From an uncultured Paracoccaceae bacterium (GTDB lineage Bacteria > Pseudomonadota > Alphaproteobacteria > Rhodobacterales > Rhodobacteraceae), in assembly GCA_938005545.1 (NCBI GenBank), contig CALKXV010000049.1, positions 1 to 64,000 of the forward strand: a DNA stretch of 64,000 bases. The letters run 5' to 3'. Positions 17,850 to 26,771 of this stretch are shown piece by piece. A program made the translations under genes and the position numbers. Within the stretch, counting starts at the first letter, position 1; each line of letters begins with the position of its first letter. The notes beneath the pieces are model-generated. The model did no database searches, was not told the origin of the DNA, and saw only the letters and a program-made list of their open reading frames with translations.

Positions 17850-18131
17850 ATGAAACGGCTTTTATTCCTTGCCTGTCTTGCGACAACACCTGCCTTTGCA
17901 GACGTCACAGGCCCCGGTGGGCGCGTGGTTGAGTGTTTTTGCACCGATACCCAAGGCCTGCGGGTTGAGCTTGGGGAAACGATTTGCCTGACGGTCGGGG
18001 GCCGCGCTTTCATGGCGCAATGCGATATGTCGCTGAACATGCCCACGTGGCGGGAAACCGGTCAGGGCTGTTTGTCATCGTCGTATCAAGCCGAACCTTC
18101 ACCGGTCGAGCGTTTGCTGCGCCTCAAGTAG
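17850..18131 (+). CDS. Small secreted Cys-containing protein, unknown function
   Basis: A 93-residue protein with a clear signal peptide (MKRLLFLACLATTPAFA, cut after about residue 17). The mature part holds four cysteines (ECFC, ETIC, AQCD, QGC), enough for two disulfides. I do not recognise a named domain, though the FCTDTQGLRVELGETICL pattern looks like a small family conserved in Rhodobacteraceae. It starts 132 bases from prfA, divergently, and its 3' end overlaps the convergent DUF1499 gene by 33 bases. Confidence 0.7.
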   Translation: MKRLLFLACLATTPAFADVTGPGGRVVECFCTDTQGLRVELGETICLTVGGRAFMAQCDMSLNMPTWRETGQGCLSSSYQAEPSPVERLLRLK

Positions 18132-18542
18132 CCAAGTGTCCAAAAGGGCGGCGTTGGTGCCCCAATCATACACATTCATGCCAGGGCGCGCGTAAACCGC
18201 AAGTTTGGACATGTCGCCTTCGGTGACGGCTTTGAAGGTGACGTAGTCGCGAAAGCCCATGGTGCGGGATCGGACGACAAATGTGATCATGCCTTCGTCA
18301 AGGCTTCCGTCGATTTTCCGCGTTCGCGGCGATTTCTGCACAATATCAGCAACAACGCCCAATACGGTTGCAGCATCGCCAGGAAAACGAGGCGCATTAG
18401 GACCGATCAACCGCACACCGGAACGACGCGGATCAGTGGTGTCAGCTGGGTCCACATGCCATCGGTCTTTATCTTCGGGCCAAAACCGAAGGAAAAGATA
18501 AAGAACCACGACCAGAAATATGATTACGACTGCGGTTTGCAT
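18099..18542 (-). CDS. DUF1499 protein
   Basis: A protein of about 147 residues with one N-terminal membrane segment (MQTAVVIIFLVVVLYLFLRF) and a DUF1499 domain. Recognisable parts are the VVADIVQKSPRT stretch, GMITFVVRSRTMGFRDYVTFKA and SRTMGFRDY-like strands that typify the family. Function is unknown. ATG 18542 is taken as start; an in-frame GTG at 18560 would add six residues, and neither has a strong ribosome site. Its 3' end overlaps the small secreted protein gene on the other strand. Confidence 0.75.
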   Translation of the reverse strand: MQTAVVIIFLVVVLYLFLRFWPEDKDRWHVDPADTTDPRRSGVRLIGPNAPRFPGDAATVLGVVADIVQKSPRTRKIDGSLDEGMITFVVRSRTMGFRDYVTFKAVTEGDMSKLAVYARPGMNVYDWGTNAALLDTWLLEAQQTLDR

Positions 18543-18577
18543 GATGATCTTGTTTACCACAGGTCGTTAAATAATCC

Positions 18578-19543
18578 TCAATTCGCGCGCGGCCACCCCC
18601 AAAGTGCAATCAAATCATACGCGATATGCGCACCGGCCAAAGCCGTGACTCCGGCGTGGTCAAAGGGCGGTGCGACTTCGACCACATCCGCGCCAACCAA
18701 TTGGATGCCTGCCAACCCGCGAAGGATCACCCCGGTTTGCGCTGTACTAAGCCCGCCGCAGACGGGTGTGCCTGTGCCGGGCGCAAAGGCCGGGTCCAGA
18801 CCGTCGATGTCAAAGCTGAGATAAACGGCGGCATCCCCGAGAACAGATTTGGCCTGTTTGGCAACAGCGTCAGCACCGTCACGATGTAGCGAACGGGCAT
18901 CGACCCGTGTAAGGCCGACATCAACTTCGCCTTCGACTTCGACCCGGGTTCCGATCTGAATTGAGCGTTTGGGGTCGATCAGGCCTTCTTTCACGGCCTT
19001 ATAGATGATCGTGCCGTGGTCCACGCGGTCGGGGGTATCATCGCTCCAAGTGTCTGGGTGAGCGTCGATCTGGCACAAAGCGAGAGGGCCGTGTTTCGCG
19101 GCATGGGCGCGCAGGCTTGCCAAGGTGACCGAGTGGTCGCCGCCGAGCAGGATCGTGCCTTTCGCGGCTTCGATCAGGCCCGTCACATGGGTTTCAATAC
19201 GGGCGGGAACTTCGGCTGTTCGGGCATAGTCAAACGCCATGTCGCCTGCATCGACCACATGCAACACGTCCAAAGGGCTGTACCCCCAACCGTAAGGCAC
19301 ATCGCCCGCCATCAAGGTCGAGGCTTCGCGGATCGCGCGTGGACCGAAACGCGCGCCGGGTCTGTTGGTTACGCCTTGATCGAAAGGAATGCCACTGACG
19401 GCCAGATCCGCGCCGCTGACGTCTTTGGTGAGGGGACGACGCAGGAAAGACACCACACCGCCAAAGGGGTTTTCATAGGCCAAGCCTTTGGCCACGCCGC
19501 TGATTGCGCGATCGACTTCGCCGCCTGCATCTTCAAGTGCCAT
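18578..19543 (-). CDS. speB: Agmatinase-like ureohydrolase
   Basis: A 321-residue member of the arginase/agmatinase family, binuclear manganese enzymes that remove urea or a related group from guanidino compounds. The metal-ligand blocks are present in order: GGDHSVT near residue 138, DAHPDTW near 160, and SFDIDGLDPA near 243. Agmatinase is the most common annotation at this length, but guanidinobutyrase and guanidinopropionase share these motifs and cannot be excluded. ATG 19543 is backed by an excellent GGGGGAGG site 5 bases upstream. No polyamine genes lie next to it; mazG is divergent across a 62-base gap. Confidence 0.85.
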   Translation of the reverse strand: MALEDAGGEVDRAISGVAKGLAYENPFGGVVSFLRRPLTKDVSGADLAVSGIPFDQGVTNRPGARFGPRAIREASTLMAGDVPYGWGYSPLDVLHVVDAGDMAFDYARTAEVPARIETHVTGLIEAAKGTILLGGDHSVTLASLRAHAAKHGPLALCQIDAHPDTWSDDTPDRVDHGTIIYKAVKEGLIDPKRSIQIGTRVEVEGEVDVGLTRVDARSLHRDGADAVAKQAKSVLGDAAVYLSFDIDGLDPAFAPGTGTPVCGGLSTAQTGVILRGLAGIQLVGADVVEVAPPFDHAGVTALAGAHIAYDLIALWGWPRAN

Positions 19544-19605
19544 TGAACCTCCCCCACTTTCCGAGGAACCTAGACGTCAGAGCTTCGTCGAGCAAAGGGA
19601 AAAAC

Positions 19606-20418
19606 ATGGACACCAGCGACGCCATCTTTGACGTGCCCGAAGGTTTTGAACGGCTGATCGAGGTGATGCGCCGTCTGCGCGCGCCGGATGGCGGTTGCCC
19701 GTGGGACATTGAACAGGATTTCGGAACCATCGCGCCTTACACCATTGAAGAGGCTTATGAAGTCGCTGATGCCATTCAACGTGAGGCTTGGGGCGAGCTG
19801 GAAGGCGAATTGGGCGATCTGCTGTTGCAGGTGATTTATCACGGGCAAATGGGCGCCGAAGCCGGGCATTTCGACGTCCACAGTATTGCGCGGCGGATCA
19901 CCGAGAAAATGATCGCGCGGCATCCGCATGTTTTTGGAGCTGAACGCGGTCAAAAATCCACCGAACAACAAACCCGCGATTGGGAGATCGCCAAAGCTTC
20001 GGAACGTGCCAAAGGGGGTGAAACGCGTACGCTGGACGGGGTGGCCTTGGGGCTTCCGGCCTTGTTACGTGCTTTGAAATTGCAGAAACGTTTGGCGCGG
20101 GTTGGCTTTGATTGGGGCGAAACGGGCCCTGTACTGGACAAATTGGTTGAGGAAATTAGCGAGCTGCAAGAGGCGCGAGGGGTTTCACAGGATGAAACCG
20201 AGGCCGAGTTTGGTGATATTTTGTTCGTGTTGGTCAACCTTGCCCGCCATTGGGGCATTGATCCCGAAGCGGCACTGCGGCGGACCAATGCCAAGGTCGA
20301 ATGCCGCTTTGCCGCGATTGAGGACCGTCTGGCCGATAAGGGCCAAACCCCGGAAGGCGCGACGCTGGACGAGATGGATGCGCTTTGGAATGCGGTGAAG
20401 GCGGCCGAAAAAGGCTAA
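19606..20418 (+). CDS. mazG: Nucleoside triphosphate pyrophosphohydrolase MazG
   Basis: A 270-residue cytosolic enzyme that hydrolyses NTPs to NMPs and pyrophosphate, part of house-cleaning and stress control. It holds two MazG domains. The first has LRAPDGGCPWDIEQ near residue 28, then EEAYEVADAI and ELGDLLLQV. The second has KLVEEISELQEA near 185 and EAEFGDILFVLVNLAR, carrying the ExxE...ExxD metal motif. ATG 19606 has AAAGGGA upstream. The stop overlaps that of the convergent MmgE/PrpD gene by four bases. Confidence 0.93.
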   Translation: MDTSDAIFDVPEGFERLIEVMRRLRAPDGGCPWDIEQDFGTIAPYTIEEAYEVADAIQREAWGELEGELGDLLLQVIYHGQMGAEAGHFDVHSIARRITEKMIARHPHVFGAERGQKSTEQQTRDWEIAKASERAKGGETRTLDGVALGLPALLRALKLQKRLARVGFDWGETGPVLDKLVEEISELQEARGVSQDETEAEFGDILFVLVNLARHWGIDPEAALRRTNAKVECRFAAIEDRLADKGQTPEGATLDEMDALWNAVKAAEKG

Positions 20419-21671
20419 CCGAACAAAGCGGCGCGGATTGTTGTGATGTCGCCCGATTGAAGTGCCGTCCAAAGCGGTTCTGCTTTGGGGGTAAGCGCCG
20501 CGGCTTTGGATTTCAGCCGGGTTTCGCGTTCGCTCAGTGGGATGGGGGCGGATAGATCGTGGGTAATGATCTTGCCGTCGGCATCAATGCGGGCCTGTGT
20601 TTCGCTTAAGCTGTCGTCAGGTGTGACACTGATGCGCGTCATGATGTCTTGCAGGTCAGCGCGCGCGCCCAGATCATCGGTGAAGCTGGAAATCGCGCTG
20701 GTGTTGATACCGGAAAGCGCCATGGCAGCGGTCATCTTATAGCTGAACTTGGTTTCAAGCCCGGTTTTTGGCGCATCTATGTTGCAGACTGTCATCCAGC
20801 GGGGATGCGTTGCGATCACCAACCGTTCTGGCATGTTTTCCACGTCACGAAGGGCCTCAAGCATCGCGTGTAACCCATGGCAGCAGGCGTGAAACTTGTG
20901 GCTGACGTCTTCGAACAGCCAAGTTGTGCCCATGCCACCGAAAGCCGACAGATCGTCAGCACCATGATGGGTTGGCCCGAAGCCGTTGACCCCATCCAGT
21001 GCGTTCGGTGTCGAGCACAGGCCCGCCAGCGCCCAATCCACCGCCATAACTCCGCATTCCGCTGCCAGGCCTGCGTTCAGGGGCTTGCCCATTGTACCGA
21101 ACTGGGATTTCAGGCCCGCCGCTTTGGTCGTTGCCAGCCCGAAGGCGTGTTCCGTGGTGGTATGATCCAAACCGTTTAGTCGTGCGATCGCCGCCGCTGC
21201 GCCGAAAGCGCCAGCGGTTGCGGTTTGATGGAACCCGATCTGGTAATGCCCACGGCCCAGCCAAAGGCCAACCCGGATCGAAGTTTCCGCGCCGATCAAG
21301 GCGGCATCCAATATATCGTCCAAACTGGCACCATTGCGTTCCGCGACGGCCAGCACAGCCGGGAAGATCGCGACCGACGGATGGCCGATGTGGGCGAAGT
21401 GCGTGTCGTCGTAATCCAGCGCGTGGCTGGTGGCTCCGTTCACAAGTGCGGCTGCGCGGGCGGGCGCTTTGCCGCCACCGATCAGGCTGGCATCGGGGCG
21501 ACCGCCTTCCGCGCGGGCGATGTCGCGTAGATGTCGTGCCACAGGTTCGTCTTGGCCAGCCAAGGCACAAGCCGCCCAATCGAAGGCCGATAGCCGAATC
21601 ATTTGGGCGACGGCAGGTGTTGCAGCAACTGGCGAGCGGGCGAATCCTGCGAGTTTTTGAATGAGCGACAC
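20415..21671 (-). CDS. MmgE/PrpD family protein
   Basis: A 418-residue member of the MmgE/PrpD fold, which includes 2-methylcitrate dehydratase, cis-aconitate decarboxylase and many uncharacterised lyases or isomerases. Typical blocks are the ALDYDDTHFAHIGHPS motif near residue 85, GRGHYQIGFHQTATAG near 140, KPLNAGLAAECG near 200, and FKFHACCHGLHA-like KFHACCHG near 265. No prpB/prpC neighbours are present, so methylcitrate cycle function is not supported. The start is uncertain: GTG 21671 or TTG 21677, both close to AAAGGTG. It is divergent from the iron-box-controlled binding protein gene and shares its promoter region. Confidence 0.85.
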   Translation of the reverse strand: MSLIQKLAGFARSPVAATPAVAQMIRLSAFDWAACALAGQDEPVARHLRDIARAEGGRPDASLIGGGKAPARAAALVNGATSHALDYDDTHFAHIGHPSVAIFPAVLAVAERNGASLDDILDAALIGAETSIRVGLWLGRGHYQIGFHQTATAGAFGAAAAIARLNGLDHTTTEHAFGLATTKAAGLKSQFGTMGKPLNAGLAAECGVMAVDWALAGLCSTPNALDGVNGFGPTHHGADDLSAFGGMGTTWLFEDVSHKFHACCHGLHAMLEALRDVENMPERLVIATHPRWMTVCNIDAPKTGLETKFSYKMTAAMALSGINTSAISSFTDDLGARADLQDIMTRISVTPDDSLSETQARIDADGKIITHDLSAPIPLSERETRLKSKAAALTPKAEPLWTALQSGDITTIRAALFG

Positions 21672-21743
21672 GGGCAAGCACCTTTAAATGGCTAGAAAGA
21701 CAGGACCCTGAGATGGTCGGCAGGTCAACTTCACTTTTTAACC

Positions 21744-21783
21744 TGATTAAAGAAGTCAGGTATTGACCTGAGTAAAAGACTCG
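21744..21783 (+). promoter_or_regulatory. Two Iron-Rhodo-box-like operators overlapping a promoter
   Basis: TGATTAAAGAAGTCA at 21744-21758 matches the TGA-N9-TCA Iron-Rhodo box exactly and lies in the larger repeat CCTGA...TCAGG. A second site, CTGAGTAAAAGACTCGG, has TGA at 21769-21771 and TCG at 21781-21783, i.e. the same spacing with one mismatch. The two starts are 25 bases apart, about 2.5 helical turns. A good promoter overlaps them: TTGACC at 21763-21768 and TTTAAA at 21786-21791, 17 bases apart. In alphaproteobacteria such boxes bind Rrf2-type iron regulators (RirA, or IscR in Rhodobacterales). Repression under iron-replete conditions is inferred. Confidence 0.8.
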
Positions 21784-21817
21784 GATTTAAAAACCACAAC
21801 GAAACTGGAGTATCCCG

Positions 21818-22819
21818 ATGAGACTTACCGCCCTTGCCATTGCCACAACACTGGTTGCGATCCCTGCTGTTGCGGCCGAGGTCAATGTTTATTCGTACCG
21901 TCAACCCGAGCTGATCCAGCCCTTGTTTGATGCCTTCACCGAAAAAACCGGGATCGCCGTCAATGTGGCGTTTCTTGAAAAAGGCATGACCGAACGATTG
22001 AAGGCCGAAGGCGCACGTTCGCCTGCTGATCTGGCTTTTACGACCGATATCGGCCGTCTTGATGCGCTGAAAGCCGCAGATGTTCTGGCCCCTTTGGAGA
22101 GCGATGCGTTGTCGGCAAATGTGCCCGCCCAATATCGCGACCCGGACAACGAATGGTTCGCTTTGACGACACGGGCGCGAGTTGTCTATGCCTCAAAAGA
22201 TCGTGTGGCGGCAGGCGAAGTCACAACATACGAAGATTTAGCCGACTCCAAGTGGAAGGGCCGAATTTGTACGCGGTCCGGCACCCATGTCTATATGTTG
22301 GCGCTGACAGCGGGCATGATCGAACAGCACGGCGAAGCCTATGCCAAGACGTGGCTGGAAGGCGTGAAAGCGAACCTTGCACGGGCACCGCAAGGCAATG
22401 ATCGCGCGCAGGTAAAAGCGATCTGGGCGGGCGAATGCGACATTTCGCTGGGCAACACCTATTACATGGCATTGATGCTAAACAACGACGAACAGAAAGC
22501 CTGGGCCGATAGCGTCAACATCGTGTTTCCGACGTTCGAAGGCGGCGGCACCCATGTGAATATTTCGGGCGTTGGCCTGACCAAGGCATCGCCAAACCGC
22601 GCAGAAGCGGTTCAGTTAATCGAATATCTGGCGTCCGACGATGGCCAGCGGTTGTACGCCGAGATTAACAATGAATACCCGGTGAACCCGAACGTATCCG
22701 CACTTGCAGTGGTTGAAGCCTTTGGCGAGTTCACTGCGGATGATGCCAATTTACAGAACATCGCCGATTTCCGCGATGAAGCTTTGCGGCTCACGGAAGA
22801 GGTCGACTACGACGGTTAA
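21818..22819 (+). CDS. Fe3+ ABC transporter periplasmic binding protein (FbpA type)
   Basis: A 333-residue periplasmic ferric-ion binding protein. Signal peptide is residues 1-19 (MRLTALAIATTLVAIPAVAA), followed by EVNVYSYRQPELIQPLF, typical of FbpA/FutA. The paired tyrosines that bind iron lie in LGNTYYMALM near residue 214, and YSYRQ near the N terminus supplies another. Two iron-responsive boxes and a promoter lie directly upstream. A strong terminator follows at 22841, so it is a single-gene unit; the permease and ATPase must be elsewhere on the chromosome. The signal sequence, motifs and operator together make iron uptake a firm assignment. Confidence 0.92.
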   Translation: MRLTALAIATTLVAIPAVAAEVNVYSYRQPELIQPLFDAFTEKTGIAVNVAFLEKGMTERLKAEGARSPADLAFTTDIGRLDALKAADVLAPLESDALSANVPAQYRDPDNEWFALTTRARVVYASKDRVAAGEVTTYEDLADSKWKGRICTRSGTHVYMLALTAGMIEQHGEAYAKTWLEGVKANLARAPQGNDRAQVKAIWAGECDISLGNTYYMALMLNNDEQKAWADSVNIVFPTFEGGGTHVNISGVGLTKASPNRAEAVQLIEYLASDDGQRLYAEINNEYPVNPNVSALAVVEAFGEFTADDANLQNIADFRDEALRLTEEVDYDG

Positions 22820-22840
22820 TTTTCTGACCGGGTCGACCTT

Positions 22841-22881
22841 AAAGCGCCGCATGTTCCCCCATGCGGCGCTTTTGCGTTTTT
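22841..22881 (+). terminator. Intrinsic terminator after the iron-binding protein gene
   Basis: A perfect 13-base stem AAAGCGCCGCATG (22841-22853) pairs with CATGCGGCGCTTT (22860-22872) around a six-base loop TTCCCC, followed by TGCGTTTTT. It ends the iron-regulated monocistronic unit and separates it from the nucleoside hydrolase gene. Confidence 0.9.
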
Positions 22882-22942
22882 GGGTCGCTGGACAAGCTTT
22901 GGAAGTATCGCCATGGTCACGCCTCGTTTACAGGAGATCGCA

Positions 22943-23884
22943 ATGCCGCCGCGCAAGATCATCATCGACACTGACCCCGGCCAAGACGATGCGGTTGCGA
23001 TCCTTTTGGCGCTAGGGTCGCCCGATGAGCTTGAGGTTCTGGGGATCACGGCTGTGGCCGGAAATGTACCCTTGGCGCTGACGCAAAAGAACGCGCGGAT
23101 TGTTTGTGAATTGGCGGATCGTACTGACATTCCTGTGTTTGCCGGTTGTGACGCGCCCTTGGCGCATTCCCTTGTCACGGCGGAACATGTTCATGGGAAA
23201 ACCGGGCTTGACGGGCCGCAAATGGATGACCCCACGATGCCGTTGCAAGAGACGCATGGGGTTGATTTCATTATTGAAACCCTGCGTCGCGAAGCCGCTG
23301 ACAATGTCACGCTTGTGCCTATGGGGCCCCTGACGAACATCGCAACGGCCTTTCAAAAAGCGCCCGACATCGTTGAAAAGGTGCGAGAGATTGTGCTGAT
23401 GGGCGGCGCTTACTTTGAGGTGGGCAACATCACACCGGCGGCGGAATTCAACATCTATGTCGACCCGGAAGCCGCCGAGATCGTTTTCAAATCCGGCGTT
23501 CCCTTGGTAGTGATGCCTTTGGATGTGACGCACAAAGCGCTGGTAACGGCCCCGAGGGTGGATGCGTTTCGCAAGATGGGAACGCGCGTCGGCGAGATGG
23601 TTGCGGCATGGACGGATTTCTTTGAACGGTTTGACAAGGCCAAGTACGGTTCAAAGGGCGCGCCGCTCCATGATCCTTGTACGGTGGCCTATCTGTTGCA
23701 GCCTGAGTTGTTTTCGGGCCGGACAATCAACGTCGAGATCGAAGTAAAATCGCCTTTGACACGCGGTATGACAGTTGCAGATTGGTGGTACGTGACGGAC
23801 CGCGACGCCAATGCATTGTTTATGGGCGATGTGGATGCGGATGGATTTTTTAACCTCCTGACAGAACGGATCGCACGGTTATGA
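22943..23884 (+). CDS. Inosine-uridine preferring nucleoside hydrolase
   Basis: A 313-residue N-ribohydrolase that splits nucleosides into base and ribose for salvage. The calcium-binding signature IIIDTDPGQDDAVA is at residues 6-19. VPMGPLTNIA lies near 125, MGGAYFEVGNITPAAEFNIYVDPEAA near 155, and the C-terminal calcium ligand region PLHDPCTVAYL near 240. ATG 22943 has CAGGAGAT upstream; an open extension to 22880 is not needed. The stop overlaps the GNAT gene start by four bases (ATGA), so the two are coupled. Confidence 0.93.
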   Translation: MPPRKIIIDTDPGQDDAVAILLALGSPDELEVLGITAVAGNVPLALTQKNARIVCELADRTDIPVFAGCDAPLAHSLVTAEHVHGKTGLDGPQMDDPTMPLQETHGVDFIIETLRREAADNVTLVPMGPLTNIATAFQKAPDIVEKVREIVLMGGAYFEVGNITPAAEFNIYVDPEAAEIVFKSGVPLVVMPLDVTHKALVTAPRVDAFRKMGTRVGEMVAAWTDFFERFDKAKYGSKGAPLHDPCTVAYLLQPELFSGRTINVEIEVKSPLTRGMTVADWWYVTDRDANALFMGDVDADGFFNLLTERIARL

Positions 23885-24318
23885 CGCAGTTGCTTCACTT
23901 GGCGGACGCGTCGGACCTTGATCGTCTGATGACAATGGTTGAGGCATTCCACACTGAAACCGGGATTGCCACGACCCCGGAGCACCTTGAAGGGGCCTTG
24001 CGCCCGGTGCTGGAGGGTTCGCCTTTGGGAGCCATCTGGTTAATCGGCCCCAAAATGTCGCCTGTCGGTTATGTTTGCGTGAGTTTTGGATGGTCGATCG
24101 AGCTTGGCGGACTGGATGCGATGATCGACGAGCTGTGGATTCGCGAGAAAGTTCGCCGTCGCGGTATGGGTGCGGAAGCTTTGGCGGCTTTGCAAGCGGC
24201 CCTGAGCGAAGCTGGTGTCCGCGCCTTGCACCTTGAGGTGATCGAGGGGGCGACGCGGCTTTATAAGCGTGCGGGATTTCGTGCGCGCCCCTACCCCCTT
24301 ATGACGTGGATGGCCTGA
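23881..24318 (+). CDS. GNAT-family N-acetyltransferase
   Basis: A 145-residue acetyltransferase of the GNAT fold. The acetyl-CoA loop is seen as [14 protein letters not shown] near residue 95 (R/Q-x-x-G-x-G/A pattern), after the strand [11 protein letters not shown], and the late motif [11 protein letters not shown] near residue 130 is typical. Substrate is unknown. It is translationally coupled to the nucleoside hydrolase in front and runs straight into selO (5-base gap), so the three are probably one transcript. Confidence 0.85.
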   Translation: MTQLLHLADASDLDRLMTMVEAFHTETGIATTPEHLEGALRPVLEGSPLGAIWLIGPKMSPVGYVCVSFGWSIELGGLDAMIDELWIREKVRRRGMGAEALAALQAALSEAGVRALHLEVIEGATRLYKRAGFRARPYPLMTWMA

Positions 24319-24323
24319 TCTTC

Positions 24324-25748
24324 ATGACCCTGATGCTGCCTTTTGATAATTCCTATGCGCGGTTGCCGGATCGGTTTTTCACCAGGATGTCGCCCACGCC
24401 TGTGGCCGCACCGTCGCTGTTGGCTTTGAATGAAAGCTTGGCGGACCGGTTGGGTTTGGATGCCGAGGCACTTCGATCTGATGACGGGATTTCGGCCCTT
24501 GCGGGCAATGTTGTTCCGGACGGTGCCGAGCCTTTGGCGCAAGTCTATGCCGGGCATCAGTTTGGCGGATGGTCACCACAGCTTGGGGATGGGCGCGCGA
24601 TCCTGTTGGGCGAGATCGTTGCCCCGGACGGTGAGCGATTTGATCTGCAACTAAAGGGATCGGGGCCAACGCCCTATTCGCGGATGGGGGATGGGCGCGC
24701 TTGGGTCGGACCTGTTTTGCGCGAGTATATCGTTTCGGAAGCGATGGCCGCATTGGGCGTGCCAACGACACGGGCTTTGGCAGCCGTCGAAACCGGCGAA
24801 CGCGTGCAGCGGGAAACTGGCCTGCCGGGCGCTGTGCTGACGCGGGTGGCGTCCAGTCATATCCGGGTGGGCACGTTTCAGTATTTTGCCAGCCAAGAAG
24901 ATCAAGATGGGTTGGAGGCTTTGACGGCCCATGCGTTGGCGCGACATGATCAGGGCGCTGAGGGTGCGTTGGGTCTGTTGGAAGGCGTTGTTGCCCGGCA
25001 AGCCAAGCTGGTGGCGCAATGGTTGGGGATTGGGTTCATCCACGGCGTGATGAATACCGACAACATGACGATTTCGGGCGAAACGATCGACTATGGGCCT
25101 TGCGCGTTTATGGATGGATACCATGCGATGCGGGTGTTTTCGTCGATTGACCAGCACGGGCGCTATGCCTTCGCGCGCCAACCTGATGTGGCGATGTGGA
25201 ATCTTGCGCAATTGGCCTCGGCCTTGATGCCCTTGATTGGCGACGTTGAAGCGGCGCAGGGCGCGATTGATCGGTTTCCAGCGCTGTTTCAGAAAGCCTG
25301 GTTGGAGGTTTATCGCGCGAAGCTTGGGCTTCTTCAGGCGGAAGACGGTGATAGCGATTTGGTTCAGGACCTGTTGAAGGTCATGGGCGAACACCAAGCG
25401 GATTTCACGAATGTCTTCAGGGCATTAGGGACGGATGCGGCGCGCGACGAATTTACGGATCGGGCGGGTTTTGATGCATGGGAAAAAGACTGGCGGGCGC
25501 GTTTGGCCCACGAGGGTGCAACGCCCGAAGACAGACGCGAAGGAATGGCGGCGGTGAACCCGGCGATCATCCCGCGAACGCACCGGATCGAACAGGCCAT
25601 TCAGGCCGCTGTCGACGGCGATTTGGCGCCCTTTCAGCGCCTGAATGCGGCCCTTGCGGCGCCTTTTGCGGATCCCGGCGATTTTGAAGATCTAACGCGC
25701 CCGCCGACCCAAAGCGAGGCGGTGCCTCAGACCTTTTGCGGAACCTGA
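24324..25748 (+). CDS. selO: SelO-type protein adenylyltransferase (YdiU/UPF0061)
   Basis: A 474-residue pseudokinase-fold enzyme. Known family members transfer AMP from ATP to Ser, Thr or Tyr of proteins involved in redox balance. Family blocks are [18 protein letters not shown] near residue 75, [18 protein letters not shown] near 105, and the catalytic/metal region [24 protein letters not shown] near 235. The C terminus PQTFCGT has a Cys near the end, where many homologues carry Cys or selenocysteine. ATG 24324 gives the conserved N terminus. The 3' end overlaps the convergent DMT transporter gene by 22 bases. Confidence 0.93.
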   Translation: MTLMLPFDNSYARLPDRFFTRMSPTPVAAPSLLALNESLADRLGLDAEALRSDDGISALAGNVVPDGAEPLAQVYAGHQFGGWSPQLGDGRAILLGEIVAPDGERFDLQLKGSGPTPYSRMGDGRAWVGPVLREYIVSEAMAALGVPTTRALAAVETGERVQRETGLPGAVLTRVASSHIRVGTFQYFASQEDQDGLEALTAHALARHDQGAEGALGLLEGVVARQAKLVAQWLGIGFIHGVMNTDNMTISGETIDYGPCAFMDGYHAMRVFSSIDQHGRYAFARQPDVAMWNLAQLASALMPLIGDVEAAQGAIDRFPALFQKAWLEVYRAKLGLLQAEDGDSDLVQDLLKVMGEHQADFTNVFRALGTDAARDEFTDRAGFDAWEKDWRARLAHEGATPEDRREGMAAVNPAIIPRTHRIEQAIQAAVDGDLAPFQRLNAALAAPFADPGDFEDLTRPPTQSEAVPQTFCGT

Positions 25749-26620
25749 GGGCGGTTGATCAGGATCAGCCCGGCGCAGACCAGCAAAAGGGCCAGAAGGA
25801 TCGGTATGCCGATGGGTTCATCCAGCAACCACCACCCCAGGATCACGCCGAAAACCGGTGCCAGAAAACTGAAGGCCGCCACGCTTGCGGGTGGATAGAT
25901 CGACAATAGCCAGAACCAGAACGTAAACCCGGCCGAGACCATGATCACGATCTGGAAGGCAAGGCCCCAAAGGTGGATTGGCTCGAGATCCCGAATGAAT
26001 GGACCAAAGAACAACGACGCAAACAGTAAAATCGGGGCCGAGACCAGAACCTGCCAGAAAAGTTGACGGTCGGGCGACAGGTCTTGCAGGCCCGTGCGCG
26101 CGATCAGCGCAACGCCGGCCCAGCCAATAGCGGCACCGACAGCCAAAAGATCGCCCAGAAGCGATACATCACCGCCCTCGCCCCGCCACGAAATCGCAAC
26201 GACCATGCCGAGGAATGCCAAGATCAATCCGACCGCTTTTGTCGGTGTGATGTGGCCGCCGGGCAAAAGGAAGTGTGACATCAACGCGAGCCAAAGCGGC
26301 ATTGTGTAAAACAGGATCGATGTGCGCGACACGGTGGTCAGATCAAGCGCAATAAAGAGGAAGATGAATTCCATCGCAAAAAGCCCACCGGTGATGAGGC
26401 CGAAAAAGACGTGCTTTCGCATCAGTCCGATGGAGCGGCCCCGGATGGCAAACCAGACCCACATGCAAAAGATTGCGCCAACGGAACGGACGCCTGCGAA
26501 GAACACAGGCTGAAGCCCGTCATTCACCACGCGGATCACCACTTGGTTGAAGGCCAAAAGCAGTGAAAACGCGATGAGAGCGCTGGCTCCGAAAGTATCG
26601 ATGCGATCTTTCTTTTCCAT
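25727..26620 (-). CDS. DMT-superfamily (EamA) transporter
   Basis: A 297-residue inner-membrane protein with about ten membrane segments arranged as two EamA repeats. Examples are [19 protein letters not shown] near residue 12 and [24 protein letters not shown] near 250, the latter being the typical end-of-repeat motif with acidic DEP. Members export amino acids, metabolites or drugs; substrate is unknown here. ATG 26620 gives a short cytosolic N terminus MEKKDRID; a frame open to 26725 adds a non-homologous stretch. The 3' end overlaps selO on the opposite strand. Confidence 0.88.
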   Translation of the reverse strand: MEKKDRIDTFGASALIAFSLLLAFNQVVIRVVNDGLQPVFFAGVRSVGAIFCMWVWFAIRGRSIGLMRKHVFFGLITGGLFAMEFIFLFIALDLTTVSRTSILFYTMPLWLALMSHFLLPGGHITPTKAVGLILAFLGMVVAISWRGEGGDVSLLGDLLAVGAAIGWAGVALIARTGLQDLSPDRQLFWQVLVSAPILLFASLFFGPFIRDLEPIHLWGLAFQIVIMVSAGFTFWFWLLSIYPPASVAAFSFLAPVFGVILGWWLLDEPIGIPILLALLLVCAGLILINRPQVPQKV

Positions 26621-26771
26621 GCCTCGGCCTATCGGGCGGCGCGATGCGAGGCAATGGGGGGCGTTCGTAATTGATATTTGGCGGCCATAAGCCGTTTTGA
26701 TTCTAAAACGCGCAAACGGTGCCACAGAGATTTGGGCTTTTGTCTTGGGTGACCTGTGCTAGGAAATGACC

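Noticed and set aside
20415-21671. Assignment as PrpD (2-methylcitrate dehydratase)
   Set aside because: No prpB or prpC genes are near, and the MmgE/PrpD fold covers several activities, so only the family name is supported.
24651-25397. 248-codon minus-strand frame inside selO
   Set aside because: It is antisense to well-conserved SelO motifs and shows no signal or domain of its own.
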